Source: Aedes albopictus
Taxonomy: Eukaryota > Arthropoda > Insecta > Diptera > Culicidae
Direction: 5' to 3'
NCBI RefSeq assembly: GCF_035046485.1
Contig: NC_085138.1
Location: forward strand, 59,811,254 to 59,875,253
DNA length: 64,000 nucleotides
A program made the position numbers and the translations under genes. Under the pieces are notes generated by a model. It did not search any database. It was not told the origin of the DNA and saw only the letters and a list, made by a program, of their open reading frames with translations. Shown here in pieces: positions 32,609 through 43,094 of this stretch. Each line of letters opens with the position of its first letter. The stretch's first letter is position 1.

Positions 32609-34397
32609 CACTGGAACCTCTTTTTATGCACATGGCTGGGACTGCACAAATTAAAAATGTGCATAAATTAAAAAAGGCATAAAAAGAGGGAAATTTATGC
32701 ATAAATTAAGTTTGGGCTTTAATTTGAAAATCTAGTTTGCGAGAACAGATATTGCTCCTCGGCAGTTGAGGTGGGGCTAAGGGGGTTTCCAGAATGTTCC
32801 CAGAGAGCCCAAAAAGGGGGTTCCAAGGGGCTTCAGGGGCGTTTTAAGGAGTTGTTTCGGGGGATTTGAGGAGCCTTACAAGGGTGTTCTATCAAGATTT
32901 TTTGATGTTTTTATGGGATTACGGAGAATTCTGGGGTATTTCAATAGTATTAAGTGGATTTCAGTGGCGTTCCAAGGGGCTTTAGGGGCAATTCAAGGGA
33001 TCTCAGAAGACTTTAAAGGGCGTTGCATGTGGTTTGAGGGGCGATTTAAGATATTTCAGAGACTGCTCTGAAACTTCCTGAAATGCCTCAAAAATCCCCT
33101 TAGAACCCCCCGGGGACCTTATCTAACGCACCTGAGAGGCTTCGAAACCCCTGAGAACTTCTCCGTAACGCTTCCGTAACGCCTCTGAATCGCACCGAAG
33201 TGGCTCTGAAAGGTCCTGAAATGCCTTCAAAATCCCCCTTAGACTCCATCGGACACCATGTAACGTAACTGAGGGGCTCCAAACCCTCCGAAAACTCCTC
33301 CGTAACGCTTTCGTAACGCCTCTTAATTCCGCAGAAAATGCTCTGAAACGTCTTGAAATGCCTCCAAAATCCCCCTTAAACCCCCTCGGACCCCATGTAA
33401 CCCACCTGAGAGGCTCCGAACCCCACGAAAACTCCTCGTAACGCTTAAGTAACGCCTCTGCATCCCGCCAAAAATGCTCTGAAACGTCTTGAAATGCCTC
33501 CAAAATCCCCCTTAAACCCCCACGGACCCCATGTAACGCACCTGAGAAGCTCCGAACACCCCAAAAACTCCTCCGTAACGCTTAAGTAACGCCTCTGCAT
33601 CCCGCCGAAAATGCTCTAAAACGTCTTGAAATCCCTCCAAAATCCCCCTTAAACCCCCTCGGACCCCATGTAACGCACCTGAGAGGCTCCGAACACCCCG
33701 AAAACTCCTCCGTAAGGCTTCCGTAACGCCTCTGAATCACGCCGAAAATGTCTGAAATATTTTGAAATGCCTCCAAAATCTCCCTTAAACCCCCTCGGAC
33801 CCCATGTTACGCACCTGAGAGGCTCCAAACACCCCGAAAACTCTTCCGTAACGCTTCCGTAACGCCTCTGAATCACGCCGAAAATGGTCTGCAACATTTT
33901 GAAATGCCTCCAAAATCCCCCTTAAACCCCCTCGGACCCCATGTAACGCATCTGAGAGGCTCCATACACCCCGAAAACTCCTCCGTAACGCTTTCGTAAC
34001 GCCTCTGCATACGCCGAAAATGATCTGAAACATCTTGACATATCTAAAAAAATCCTCCTAAACCAAAACTAATAAAAACGCCTCCGTAACGGCTCTGAAA
34101 CCAGCCTTAAACGCTCTGAGACTCCTGAAATGACTCCGAAATCCCCTTAAGACCCACTCGGAGCCCATGTAACGCACATGAGACCTTCGAAAACACCCAA
34201 AAACGAACCTGTAACCTTCTTTTGCTCTCATCTGTTAACACCCCCCGGTCGTCGTTGCAATAGTTCCTGTCATTATTAAATATTCTTATGCACAATATTG
34301 GTTCTGAGTAGCTTTCCCTCTTTTTATGCAGGGCATAAAAAAAGGTGCATAAATTAAAAGTGCATAAAAAAAACATGCATAAAAAGAGGTTTTAGTG
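32609..34397. mobile_element. pogo/Tigger-like non-autonomous element, long form
   Basis: Ends CACTGGAACCTCTTTTTATG and the imperfect inverse (cataaaaagaggttttagtg) are flanked by TA (32,607-32,608 and 34,398-34,399). Several tgcataaatt words repeat near both ends. CA-starting ends with gaacctct and a TA duplication are typical of the pogo/Tigger group. The interior is a 137-bp tandem array and there is no transposase. A shorter sibling lies at 41,087-41,862. Confidence 0.75.
33100..34030 (-). repeat. 137-bp tandem array, seven units
   Basis: The word ccccatgtaacgcacctgag recurs near 33,117, 33,254, 33,390, 33,528, 33,664, 33,801 and 33,938, about 137 bp apart. Each unit also carries cctccgtaacgcttccgtaa. 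Minus-strand frames (for example 33,123-33,503) repeat a 46-residue block such as VTWGPRGFKGDFGGISRRFR across units and are artefacts of the array. Confidence 0.9.
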
Positions 34398-34569
34398 TAC
34401 CTACTTTTTTCGAGCGCGGAAACTTTTTTGCGGCATTGATGTTTGTTTTAACGAGTTGCAATTTGACGGCGATAATGGGGATACAGTTCATAGGGTAGGG
34501 AAGTGTTTGATGAGGTGTGGAGTCTGATTACTGATTAATAAGACTTGGCGTAGCTAATTTGATTATGTA

Positions 34570-35913
34570 AGGTACCCCGGGGCAAGTGGGACCTAAAAAA
34601 ATGCTAGTTTGGTTTTGTCAAGCCAAAATATTGTAATCATAAATAATTTTATAATTCCAATGGTTCTAAAAGACATTGTTGGAATATTACTTCTCATTAC
34701 CGGTCATTAAACTGTTTCAAAATTTTTACAATTTATATATTATGCATATAATGAAAAGTGGAGCAGATCTTCATGTACTCCGTATCACGGGGCAAGTGGG
34801 ACCTATTCGGAATGTTTGTACAAACGGCTTAATATAGTTGCTGCATATATGTGAGGTAGCGTAAATTATAAATATCTTAGACGAGTAACTATGTTTATCG
34901 ATTGATATTGGACGAGGTTTGAGGTATCGTGCATAAATTACGTAACACATACAATAACGAATTACTTAGAAAAAAAATTACCTCTGCCGCTCGTGCAAAA
35001 CAAATTGACTTTTTTATACAAAAAACACAATAAAGTTAAATGACAAGAGATTTCCATACTTGCTTTTCATAATACGTAGTTGATGAATATCGCTAAAAGA
35101 TTTTTCAATATTTAGAGAAGTTATGTTTCCCCTTGCATAATTTTACGATCATCAAATAAAGATTTTTAAATCATTAATTTTGAATAAGTCGTTTTCCAAT
35201 TTTTTCTCGTACTTCATGGCCGGTTCCTTAACACTCAGAAAAAACTCGTTATGCAGCAAAAAACGAAAAAAATAATAGAATTTGCTTAGACGAAAATATG
35301 AAACATAGATGGTTTCGAAACACAATATGGTCTACACAAGACTTTCCATTTTAAACAATAGCTTCACCATCAGAATAGAAGTAATTAAGTATAATTCAAC
35401 GATTGATTACTTAAGGCGCAGATTTTTACTTCACTTTTGTGTAAATTTCGACGTACGCTGAAGAAAGCTAGACCAAACTATTAAATTGTGTTTGTTTACT
35501 CTCATAGGTCTCACTTGCCCCTGATGCTGCAAATGCACTAGAGCAAGTGAGAGCAGTTGACTAAAGGTAATAAATGAAAATAAATTACAGCTTTTTCGCT
35601 TAAAATAATTTGCAAGTACTCCAAATGTTATTCTGAAACTGAAAAAGTTTTACTTTATTGGTAATTCTTTTTTTAAACGACGAATGTAGTACAGTACGTT
35701 AATCTCACTTAGTGAATTGAAAATGATGTATGAACAACAATATCATATATGGTCTCTTTATGGTGAAAACAACAACAATTTTTGTATTCAAAGTATCTGT
35801 TGGTGTGGTGCCTATGTTTTCCACGAAGAACGTTTGCCTTAAAAATAGATAATAATAAAAATAATAGCTGTAGGTCTCACTTGCCCCGGATTCTCACTTG
35901 CCCCGGGGTACCT
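34570..35913. mobile_element. 1.34-kb TA-flanked element with GGGGCAAGTGGGA ends
   Basis: The left end AGGTACCCCGGGGCAAGTGG and the right end ending ccccggggtacct are inverted and flanked by TA (34,568-34,569 and 35,914-35,915). Internal copies of the word occur at 34,790, 35,507 and 35,872. No transposase is recognisable although the length equals a mariner. It is probably a non-autonomous Tc1/mariner-type element. Confidence 0.75.
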
Positions 35914-35915
35914 TA

Positions 35916-36645
35916 CATATTGAAATTTAATGTAGTTGAAGGAATAATTTATGACAGGGAAACAAATCATTCCCACTTCTTCTTTTAGAGGCTTCCTAAC
36001 TTAGGTTGTTATTCATTTTGATCAGCTATGTGTCGTCATCGCCAATAAACTACTAACGTACAAACATAATAATCGCAAAAACGATTAATGTTTCATTGAA
36101 AATGTTTAAAGTTGTATCGTTTACAAACAGAAACTCGTTATTTATCAGTAGTAAACAATCTCCCAAATTCCCATTCCATTCGAAAGTGTTCCATTCGAAA
36201 ATATCACGTCCGTCATTACTCAGCAGTTAAATCATCAACTGTTTTTAGTTCAATTCCAGCTGATTCAACAGTTGACACAAGCCGTTACAAACTCCCAGAA
36301 CAATTTACATCACACAGTAACTACAGTCGGTAATTATGTCAGCACCATTCGTAGCTCTGTTGCTATTACGCATTATGAACTCAGCCAGCATGGAACAAAC
36401 ACCTAACCTAGACTAAACTAGAGGTACAAGAACTTCAACCACTGTGACTGACTGTCTGGATGGATGGATGGAAAGCACTTACATAATTGGACATGGTGGT
36501 GAGAGGGCAAGACTTGTTGCAAAACGCCAGACCAACCGGCAAGCATTACTAACACACTTTGTTTCGCTCAGTTCTCGACAGGTTGCTCCAGTATGAAATA
36601 TTTGAACGACATTTAGGAAAAACTGGAAAAAAGTTAGTTAATTCC
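35916..36645. other. Low-copy sequence, no gene assigned
   Basis: Non-repetitive sequence with a small gatggatggatgg run near 36,460. The 73-residue plus-strand frame at 36,112 has no recognisable features. Confidence 0.35.
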
Positions 36646-36649
36646 ATAC

Positions 36650-38285
36650 ATTAAGAGGTTTTAGGATCTTTTTTTAAGAGGTTTCAGGGACATTCGAAAG
36701 CATTTAAAAAGCGCATACATCAGGTTTCAGGAACGTTTGAGCGGAATTTTAGGAAGGTTTCTGGAAGTAGGGAGGGATATTGGGAGCCTTTTTAGGTTGT
36801 TCAAGTTATTTCAGAGACGTTTTAAGGTATTTCAGAAGGTGTCAGGAGGTCTCAGGTGTATTTTAAGGACATTCCAAAGAGTTTCATGAGTATTCCAAAA
36901 ATAGTTAAATTAATAGTACTATGGCGGTATCAGAAGATTTCAAGAGGTTTTAAAGGAGATTCAGGGGAGGTTTTGGGAGCCTTTAAAGGGTATTACAAGA
37001 GTTTCATGGGTGTTTCAAGACAATTCAAAGAATTTCAGGGGTTTCAGGAACGTTCAAAGGACGTTGCGAAAAGTTCCACAGGCGTTTGTGAGCGTTGCAT
37101 GCACTCTCCTGAAACTCCCTAAGACCTCTAAAACCTTTTGAGACCTCCCAAAATGCCTGCGAAACTTATGGATACCCTTTGAGAGCTCGAGCGACTCATT
37201 GAAACCCCACTAGCACCCCTCCCTCCTGTTACCCCATGAAGCCCCCTAAAACCGCCTGAGACCTGCAGGTATTCACACGAAATCCCCTTGCCCTTTGAAA
37301 CTCCCCGGACGCCTCTAAGGGTTTCGCCATGAAGCCACTTGAGAAGCCACTGAAACCTCGGAAGCGTTCCTGAGACCACCGGGTACACTCTGAAACACCC
37401 TAAAACGGCCTTAAGGTGAATATATGACGAAGCCACACATCGAATTTTCAAGAGCACAAATCTGAAGAACCGAATGTCGGTTTGCGCTGAAAAGTTGATC
37501 GATTGGTCACCACCAGCGGGTTACCAATCGATCAACTTTTCAGCGTAAACCGACATAAGGTTCTTCAGATTTGTGTTCTTGAAAATTCGATGTGTGGCTT
37601 CGTCATATATTCACCTTAAGACCTGTAAACCCTCTTGGGCCCCATTAAAAGGCATTTGAGAACACCTGAAACCCCTTGAATCACCTGACACTCCCGTGAA
37701 GCTTCCTGGCACCCTTTGAAAATTCCTGAGCTCAGCTGAAACGCCCTGAAAAATCCCTGAGACTCTTCGAAGCATCCCTGAGTCCTCTTGATATCCGTGA
37801 TACCCCTGAAACCCTTTGCGGGTACCCCTCTGCAACCTTTTTGGGCCCCATGAAACGACCCTGAGACATCACTGAAACCCCCTGGGTTCACCTGACATGC
37901 CCTTGGAGTTGCTTTAAAAACCCCGTGGGGCTCCTTAAACACACCTGATACACCGAGAATCGCCCCTTAAACTCCTAGAAGCGTCTCTGAGACCCTCTGA
38001 AATCTCCTGAAACCTCCCCCTTAAACTCCCCTTAAACCTCTTGAAGTGCCCTTCAGATCTCTGGAGCTTACTGAGATCCCACGAGACCCCCTTAGACACA
38101 CCTGAGACCTCTTGGTATTCTTTGAAATACCCTGAGCCACCCTGAAATGCTCTTGAGACCCTCTAAACCTCCCCTAGAACCCTTTAAGACACCTTGAAGC
38201 ACCCCTGAGGATCCCTGGACCACCTGAAGTACTTATGAAATCCCCTGAGAAGATCCTGAAACCTCCTTTTCGCCCCTTAGACCTC
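36650..38285. repeat. Diverged short-period repeat, inverted about 37,100
   Basis: Words such as aggggtttcaggaacg and ttcaaagggtattac appear on the plus strand to about 37,100. Their complements (cctgaaaccccttg, cctgagaccc) fill 37,110-38,285. The period is loose, roughly 20-45 bp. It is a foldback-like array interrupted by a hairpin MITE; it resumes at 39,215. Confidence 0.65.
37415..37615. mobile_element. 201-bp near-perfect hairpin MITE with TTAA target
   Basis: Starts GGTGAATATATGACGAAGCC and ends with its complement, inside TTAA at 37,411-37,414 and 37,616-37,619. The two arms of about 90 bp pair almost perfectly around a short spacer (caccagcggg). TTAA points to piggyBac-type mobilisation. 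Confidence 0.88.
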
Positions 38286-38289
38286 TTGT

Positions 38290-39212
38290 TAAGATGGTAC
38301 CAGCTTTTGATCGTGACAATAAAGAGCAGAGATTTTTTTTTGAACAAATATTAGTTCAAAAATAAAAATGCAAAATTGTGAAGAATTTATCATATTTTCT
38401 CAAAATCCAAAAAAATCCTTGTTTCTCAACATGTTTTTTGTTATGAAAAATTGCTTAAGGTTTACATAAATACTTGTTAGATGTCATATCCATTTATCAC
38501 ACAAACTAAACAAATATGACAAAAACTTCTACATCTAAAGCAAGCTGCTGATTCTTAATAATTTAATCAAAAACAGTAAAACTGTTGCAATACTTCGGTA
38601 ATTTCGGGTGTATTGGGATACTTTCATAGAATTCAATAAAAATCTTGGATTTCTGCGGGAATTTCAAAACTTTTAAAGATGTTTAAGAAGGTTGTAAAGA
38701 AAATTTCAGCAAACTTAGATATAAAAATAGAATACTCAGGACCAGGCTGATGATAGATCACCATTCATTACCATGCGTTTTATCATTATGTCATTGAGAT
38801 TTGGCTATCTTTCACATAAGTTTTAGATGACTATTTTTTAAGGACCATTGCAAAAATTGATTCAAGAAGTGCCTTTGGTGCATAAAATATATTTAAAAAA
38901 TCTGAATCCGCGTTTCACAAGGAATTTCGGGACGAAACTTATTAGATCAAATTTTACATAGTTTTCCATCATTTTTCAAGATCTGAAAAATAATAAGTAT
39001 TGAGATGCGACCGACTTGCACGAAACCGACAATTTGCAGAAGTATTCTGTGATACATAGTGTAAACGTAGCGTTACGAAAAGCAGGAGACCGAGAATCTG
39101 ACGGGATTTTTTTTGTGGAAAGAACTTAAATAAGAATTTTGAAATATTTACTTTAATTGCAGGTTGTTGGTAAAATCGAAAACTAAACTAAAATATTGGA
39201 TACCCAATTATC
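38290..39212. other. AT-rich block interrupting the array
   Basis: AT-rich sequence between two parts of the short-period repeat. It is presumably an insertion, but I see no inverted ends or target duplication. No gene. Confidence 0.4.
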
Positions 39213-39214
39213 TA

Positions 39215-39712
39215 TAATAAAATCCTAATGAAGCGCTTTTGAGACCTCGGTACCCCCTGAAACACCCTGAAACGTCCATGAGACCTGCAGGGACACTCAA
39301 AACCCTCTTGGGCCCCCATAATAGGCCCCTGAGAACTCCGGAAACCCCCAATAATCCCCTGGAACTCTGTTGAAGCTTCCTGGCTCCCTTTAAAACCCTC
39401 TAAGATCCCTTGAAACCCCCTGAAAAGACCCCGCGCCACTTTCGCGGGTTCACCTCTGAAACCTCCTTGGACTTCCTTGAGACGCCACTGAGACTTCCTG
39501 AAACACCATGGAGACCCCGTGAAACCCTCCGAGATTTCTGAGATCTCTTTAAACCCCTCTGAGATCTCCTGAAGTACCCTTAAAACCCCTGAAACCCCAT
39601 AAGACCTCTTTAAGCACACCGGAGACTTAGTGGTACTCTTTAAAAACACCTGAGACGTTTTGAAACGCCCCTGAGTCTCTTTGGACCCCTTCTGGAACCC
39701 TTTGGGACCCCT
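39215..39712 (-). repeat. Short-period repeat, continuation
   Basis: Same words as at 37,110-38,285 (cctgaaacacc, gagacctcgg, ccctgaaacaccctg). The 145-residue minus frame is an artefact. Confidence 0.65.
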
Positions 39713-40620
39713 AAATGTTTGGGATAGGCAACATTTTTTTCTCTCACAAAAAAGTTCAACAAGCTATAACTTTTCATAGAGCGCATCAACAAATCTCAAA
39801 TTTTGACTGTTTGTCAACCTATTATGTGTGCATCATTGGTACAAATTCGGGCTCGATTGATTAATATTTCGCAAAGTTAGAACCGTTCGCGTAAAGTACT
39901 ATTTTTCAGACAACTTATTTTTGAGGTGTCATATCTCGGAAACCAGTGAACCGAATTGAATGAAATTTTGAACGTACACTAACAATATGTAAATGCTTTA
40001 CAAACTATTAAAACATAGGTACTTTTTAAACGTTGAAAAAAGTTATCATGGATTGACACTTTTTGGATTTTTCTTGAAAAAATGTAATTTTTTTACATCA
40101 ATGTCAATAAATTTTAGTGTTGATGTCTAAAGATTTTCCACTTCTGTTCTCAAGTTACCTAATCAGATATATTGGAGCCTTTTTAGATTGAAGGAAGAAC
40201 ACATTTAGTAATTTTTGTGTGGTATTGTAAATTTGACTTATTTTCCTCTACATGGGTAAAAATTTCAACCCGGTATAATTTAATTCGCCGTGAGAAAATA
40301 TTACATTTTATATCGCTGTATTAAGTATCAATATAATGTTGATAAGCGTTAAAAAATTCATTCAATTCGGTTCACTGATTTACGAGATATGACAGCTCAA
40401 AAATGAGTTGTCCAAAAATTAGTGTTTTACCCGAACGGTTCTAACTTCACGAAAAATTATTCAATCGGGCCCAAATTTGTACCAATGATGCACATATAAC
40501 AGGTTGATAAACAGTCAAAATTTCAGATTTTTTGATGCACTCTATGAAAAGTTACAGCTTGTTGAATTTTTTTGTTGGAGAAAAAAAGTTGCCTATCCCA
40601 AACATTTTGGCCATCCCCTG
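39713..40620. mobile_element. 0.9-kb palindromic element, CAGGGGATGG end
   Basis: The right end reads ttgcctatcccaaacatttt then ggccatcccctg, followed by TA. The left end starts within aaatgtttgggataggcaac and lacks the outermost ~13 bases. Arms of about 350 bp pair imperfectly (for example ttgaatgaaattttgaacg versus the inverse at about 40,350, and gatatgacagctc versus gaggtgtcatatctc). It is related in style to 62,296-63,216. Confidence 0.75.
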
Positions 40621-40622
40621 TA

Positions 40623-41084
40623 TGAAGACAACTTCAGCAAAAATGTAAAAAATGTCAACAAGAGAAAACTTGCCGAAGTTTTTTTACCTGCTGTCTTCTA
40701 GATATATCGATCATTTATTGTGAACTAAAGGGTCGTTCAACTCAGTTTATTTGTAGATATTTTTGGGAATTTTAAAATATTCTACAAAGTTGTTCTGCAC
40801 GAATGTGTTTCTTCCAAAGACAGTACAATGTTATTTGAAGTATTTTTTAAGTTAAATTATGATTGATGTATAAAAGCAGCCAAAAACCATGTTTTACATA
40901 ATTTTGACCTTAAACAACTTTAAAAGCTAAGTTTGTCCAAAGAAGTTGTTTGATGGACAAGAGCCTTTTGAATGTGTTACTTTTGTGATCCATTTACCTA
41001 GTAGTGAGATCAAAATTTAGTAATAACCATATATGAATACATGTAGTTTACTGATGTCTTCAAAGAAGTTGTAGAATATACCAG
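40623..41084. other. AT-rich non-coding sequence
   Basis: The words aatattctacaaagttgttctgc and aaatatctac recur in inverted form near 45,850, so part of it is a dispersed repeat. No gene. Confidence 0.4.
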
Positions 41085-41086
41085 TA

Positions 41087-41862
41087 TACTGGAACCTTTT
41101 CTCAGGCAGATGGCTGGGACTACATGAATTAAGAATGTGCATAAATTAAAATGGTACAAAAAGAGGGAAATTTATGAATAAATTATTTAAGGGTATTAAT
41201 GAGGGAATCAAGCTCGCGAATCTTGGTCTTGCTCCTGGGCCTTTAAGGTAGGGCTAAGGGAGTTTCCAGGAAGTTCCCAGAGAGCCCAAAAAAGGGTGTT
41301 CCAAAGAGTTTCAGGGGCTTTTTAAGGGGTTGTTTTAGGAGATTTGTGAAGCCTTTTAAGGACGTTCTATCAAGATTTGTTGGCGTTTCAATGAGATTAC
41401 GGAGAATTCAGGAGAATTTCAATAGTGTTAGTGTAATATCCCTTCCAAAACCCCTGAAAACGCCTGCGCAACGCCTGTGACTCCCGCCGAAAATGCTCTG
41501 AACTTGCTGAAGTGGCACCGGAATCCTCCTTAAATCCCCTCGAACCCTATGTAACGCACGCAAGACCTTCAGAATCCCCCAAAAACGTACCTGTAAAGGA
41601 TACCTAACCCGTCTAAAATCCTCTGAAACTCTCTGCAATGCTTTCGAAAACCCCCGAAAACTCCTCTGAGATCTCCTGAAACCCCTTGGGACCCCCTGAA
41701 ACGTCCCTATAAACAGCCCCTTACTGCCGTTGCAATAGTTTCCGTCATTATAAGATATTCTTATGCACAAATTATGCAGCACAATATTGGTTCTGAGTAG
41801 CTTCGCTCTGCAGGGCATAAAAAAGTGCATACAGAAAATGTGCATAAAAATAGGTTTTAGTG
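41087..41862. mobile_element. pogo/Tigger-like element, short sibling
   Basis: Shares ends (actggaacctttt and ggttttagtg, TA-flanked) and flanking blocks (gatggctgggact, gtgcataaatta, gagggaaatttatg, gggcataaaaaagtgcat) with 32,609-34,397. It has only about two units of the internal repeat instead of seven. Confidence 0.75.
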
Positions 41863-41879
41863 TATTTTTGTCCAGCAAG

Positions 41880-42680
41880 GATTGTTTGGTCGCTTATAGA
41901 CAAGAGTTGTTATTGCTTATAGAAATACCTGTTGGTGTTCCTGTGACCTCTACAGAAACCCTTCAGAGTTTCTCTCTTCTCTATTGAGAAGTTGATATGA
42001 CTTGTTGCTCATGACCCACAGAGGGGCCATTTGCGTATTCCCTGAGATTTTTACAGATTCCATACCAGCAATTTCAGGTCGTCCTAAGTCTATATGAATA
42101 CCATTATCCGCTAAGAGCTCTTACTCGCACACTTGTGTGCAGAGAGTTATGTTCTTTAACCAGATCGCTGTGGCCTGTTCAAGGCAGTTGATTACCAGGA
42201 AGCCTGTTTTTATTGTATAGCCTCTGATGATCGGTTTTACTGTAGTTCCCTGCTACTTAACTACTTTGTTGCTTATGGTGTCTTGGATCAAAATCCGTTG
42301 TTGTGTTGTTAGAGTTGTCGTTGGGCAGTCCTTTGGAATTCCTATCCGTACCTGGCACATAACTTCTGTGTAAAGTGCTTTTTGAGTAGTGGAGTGCGTT
42401 TCCTCTACCTTATTGCCCTGGATTTTCAGATTCCTTGGATGAGTACGCTCACCTCCTTTTCTCGGGGCCTTTGTCCCCCTTTCTTTGTCGCTGGGATCAG
42501 GGTGTTCAGCTGGGCCCTTCTTGAGTTTTGCTGGACATTTATAATCCCAGACCTTTGTTGTCCATTTGTACCCTGCTGTTTACTGATGTAGTGTTGGTAG
42601 ATTTCATGCCAGCCGCAGCTAATTTGATAATGACGTTTACTCCATCGTCCTCGCCATTATCTTCCATCTCTGAGTTTTTT
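41880..42680 (-). pseudogene. Degenerate coding-like remnant, perhaps retroelement ORF1
   Basis: Conceptual minus-strand translation gives broken but protein-like text, such as KTGFLVINCLEQATAIWLKN, ELLADNGIHIDLGRPEIAG and MESVKISGNTQMAPLWVMSN, with stops and frameshifts. It lies next to a LINE 3' fragment in the opposite orientation. I cannot assign a family; a retroelement gag-like or ORF1-like origin is a guess. Confidence 0.35.
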
Positions 42681-42689
42681 TTTATGTTT

Positions 42690-43090
42690 TCAATTTGATT
42701 GATGAATCGAATAAAGTTCGCCGTAATACGAAGTTAACTATCTACAAAACGCTGATTATACCGGTAGTCCTCTATGGGCACGAAACATGGATCTTATGTG
42801 CAGATGACCAACGCGGCCTTGGAGTGTTTGAACTGAAGGTGTTGCATACCATCTACGGCGGAGTTCAGATAGAAGACGGGACTTGAGGAAGGCTAATGAA
42901 CCACGAGCTGCATCAGCTGCTGAGAGAACCAACCATCGTCCATACCGCGAAAATCGGGAGGCTATGGTGGGCGGGTCACGTCATCAGGATGTCGGATAGC
43001 AACCCGACTAAAATGGTTCTCGAGAGTCGTCCGACCGGTACAAGAAGACAAGAGCTAGGTGGAACAGAGGCCACCAAGGCCTTAGCCTGA
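42690..43090 (+). pseudogene. RTE-like LINE, C-terminal end of the ORF
   Basis: The plus strand encodes NKVRRNTKLTIYKTLIIPVV, LYGHETWILCADDQRGLG, FELKVLHTIYGGVQIEDGT, then a stop where tryptophan is expected. After it come MNHELHQLLREPTIVHTAKI, GRLWWAGHVIRMSDSNPTKM and VLESRPTGTRRQELGG. This overlaps and extends beyond the piece at 31,383, so it derives from the same family, in the opposite orientation. Confidence 0.85.
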
Positions 43091-43094
43091 TCGC

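Noticed and set aside
33123..34033. Minus-strand frames with repeated VTWGPRGFKGDFGGIS blocks
   Set aside because: They read through the 137-bp tandem array of a non-autonomous transposon; shared blocks reflect DNA repeats, not a protein family.
36112..36333. Small 73-residue gene
   Set aside because: No similarity, no start context, neighbours are non-coding repeats.
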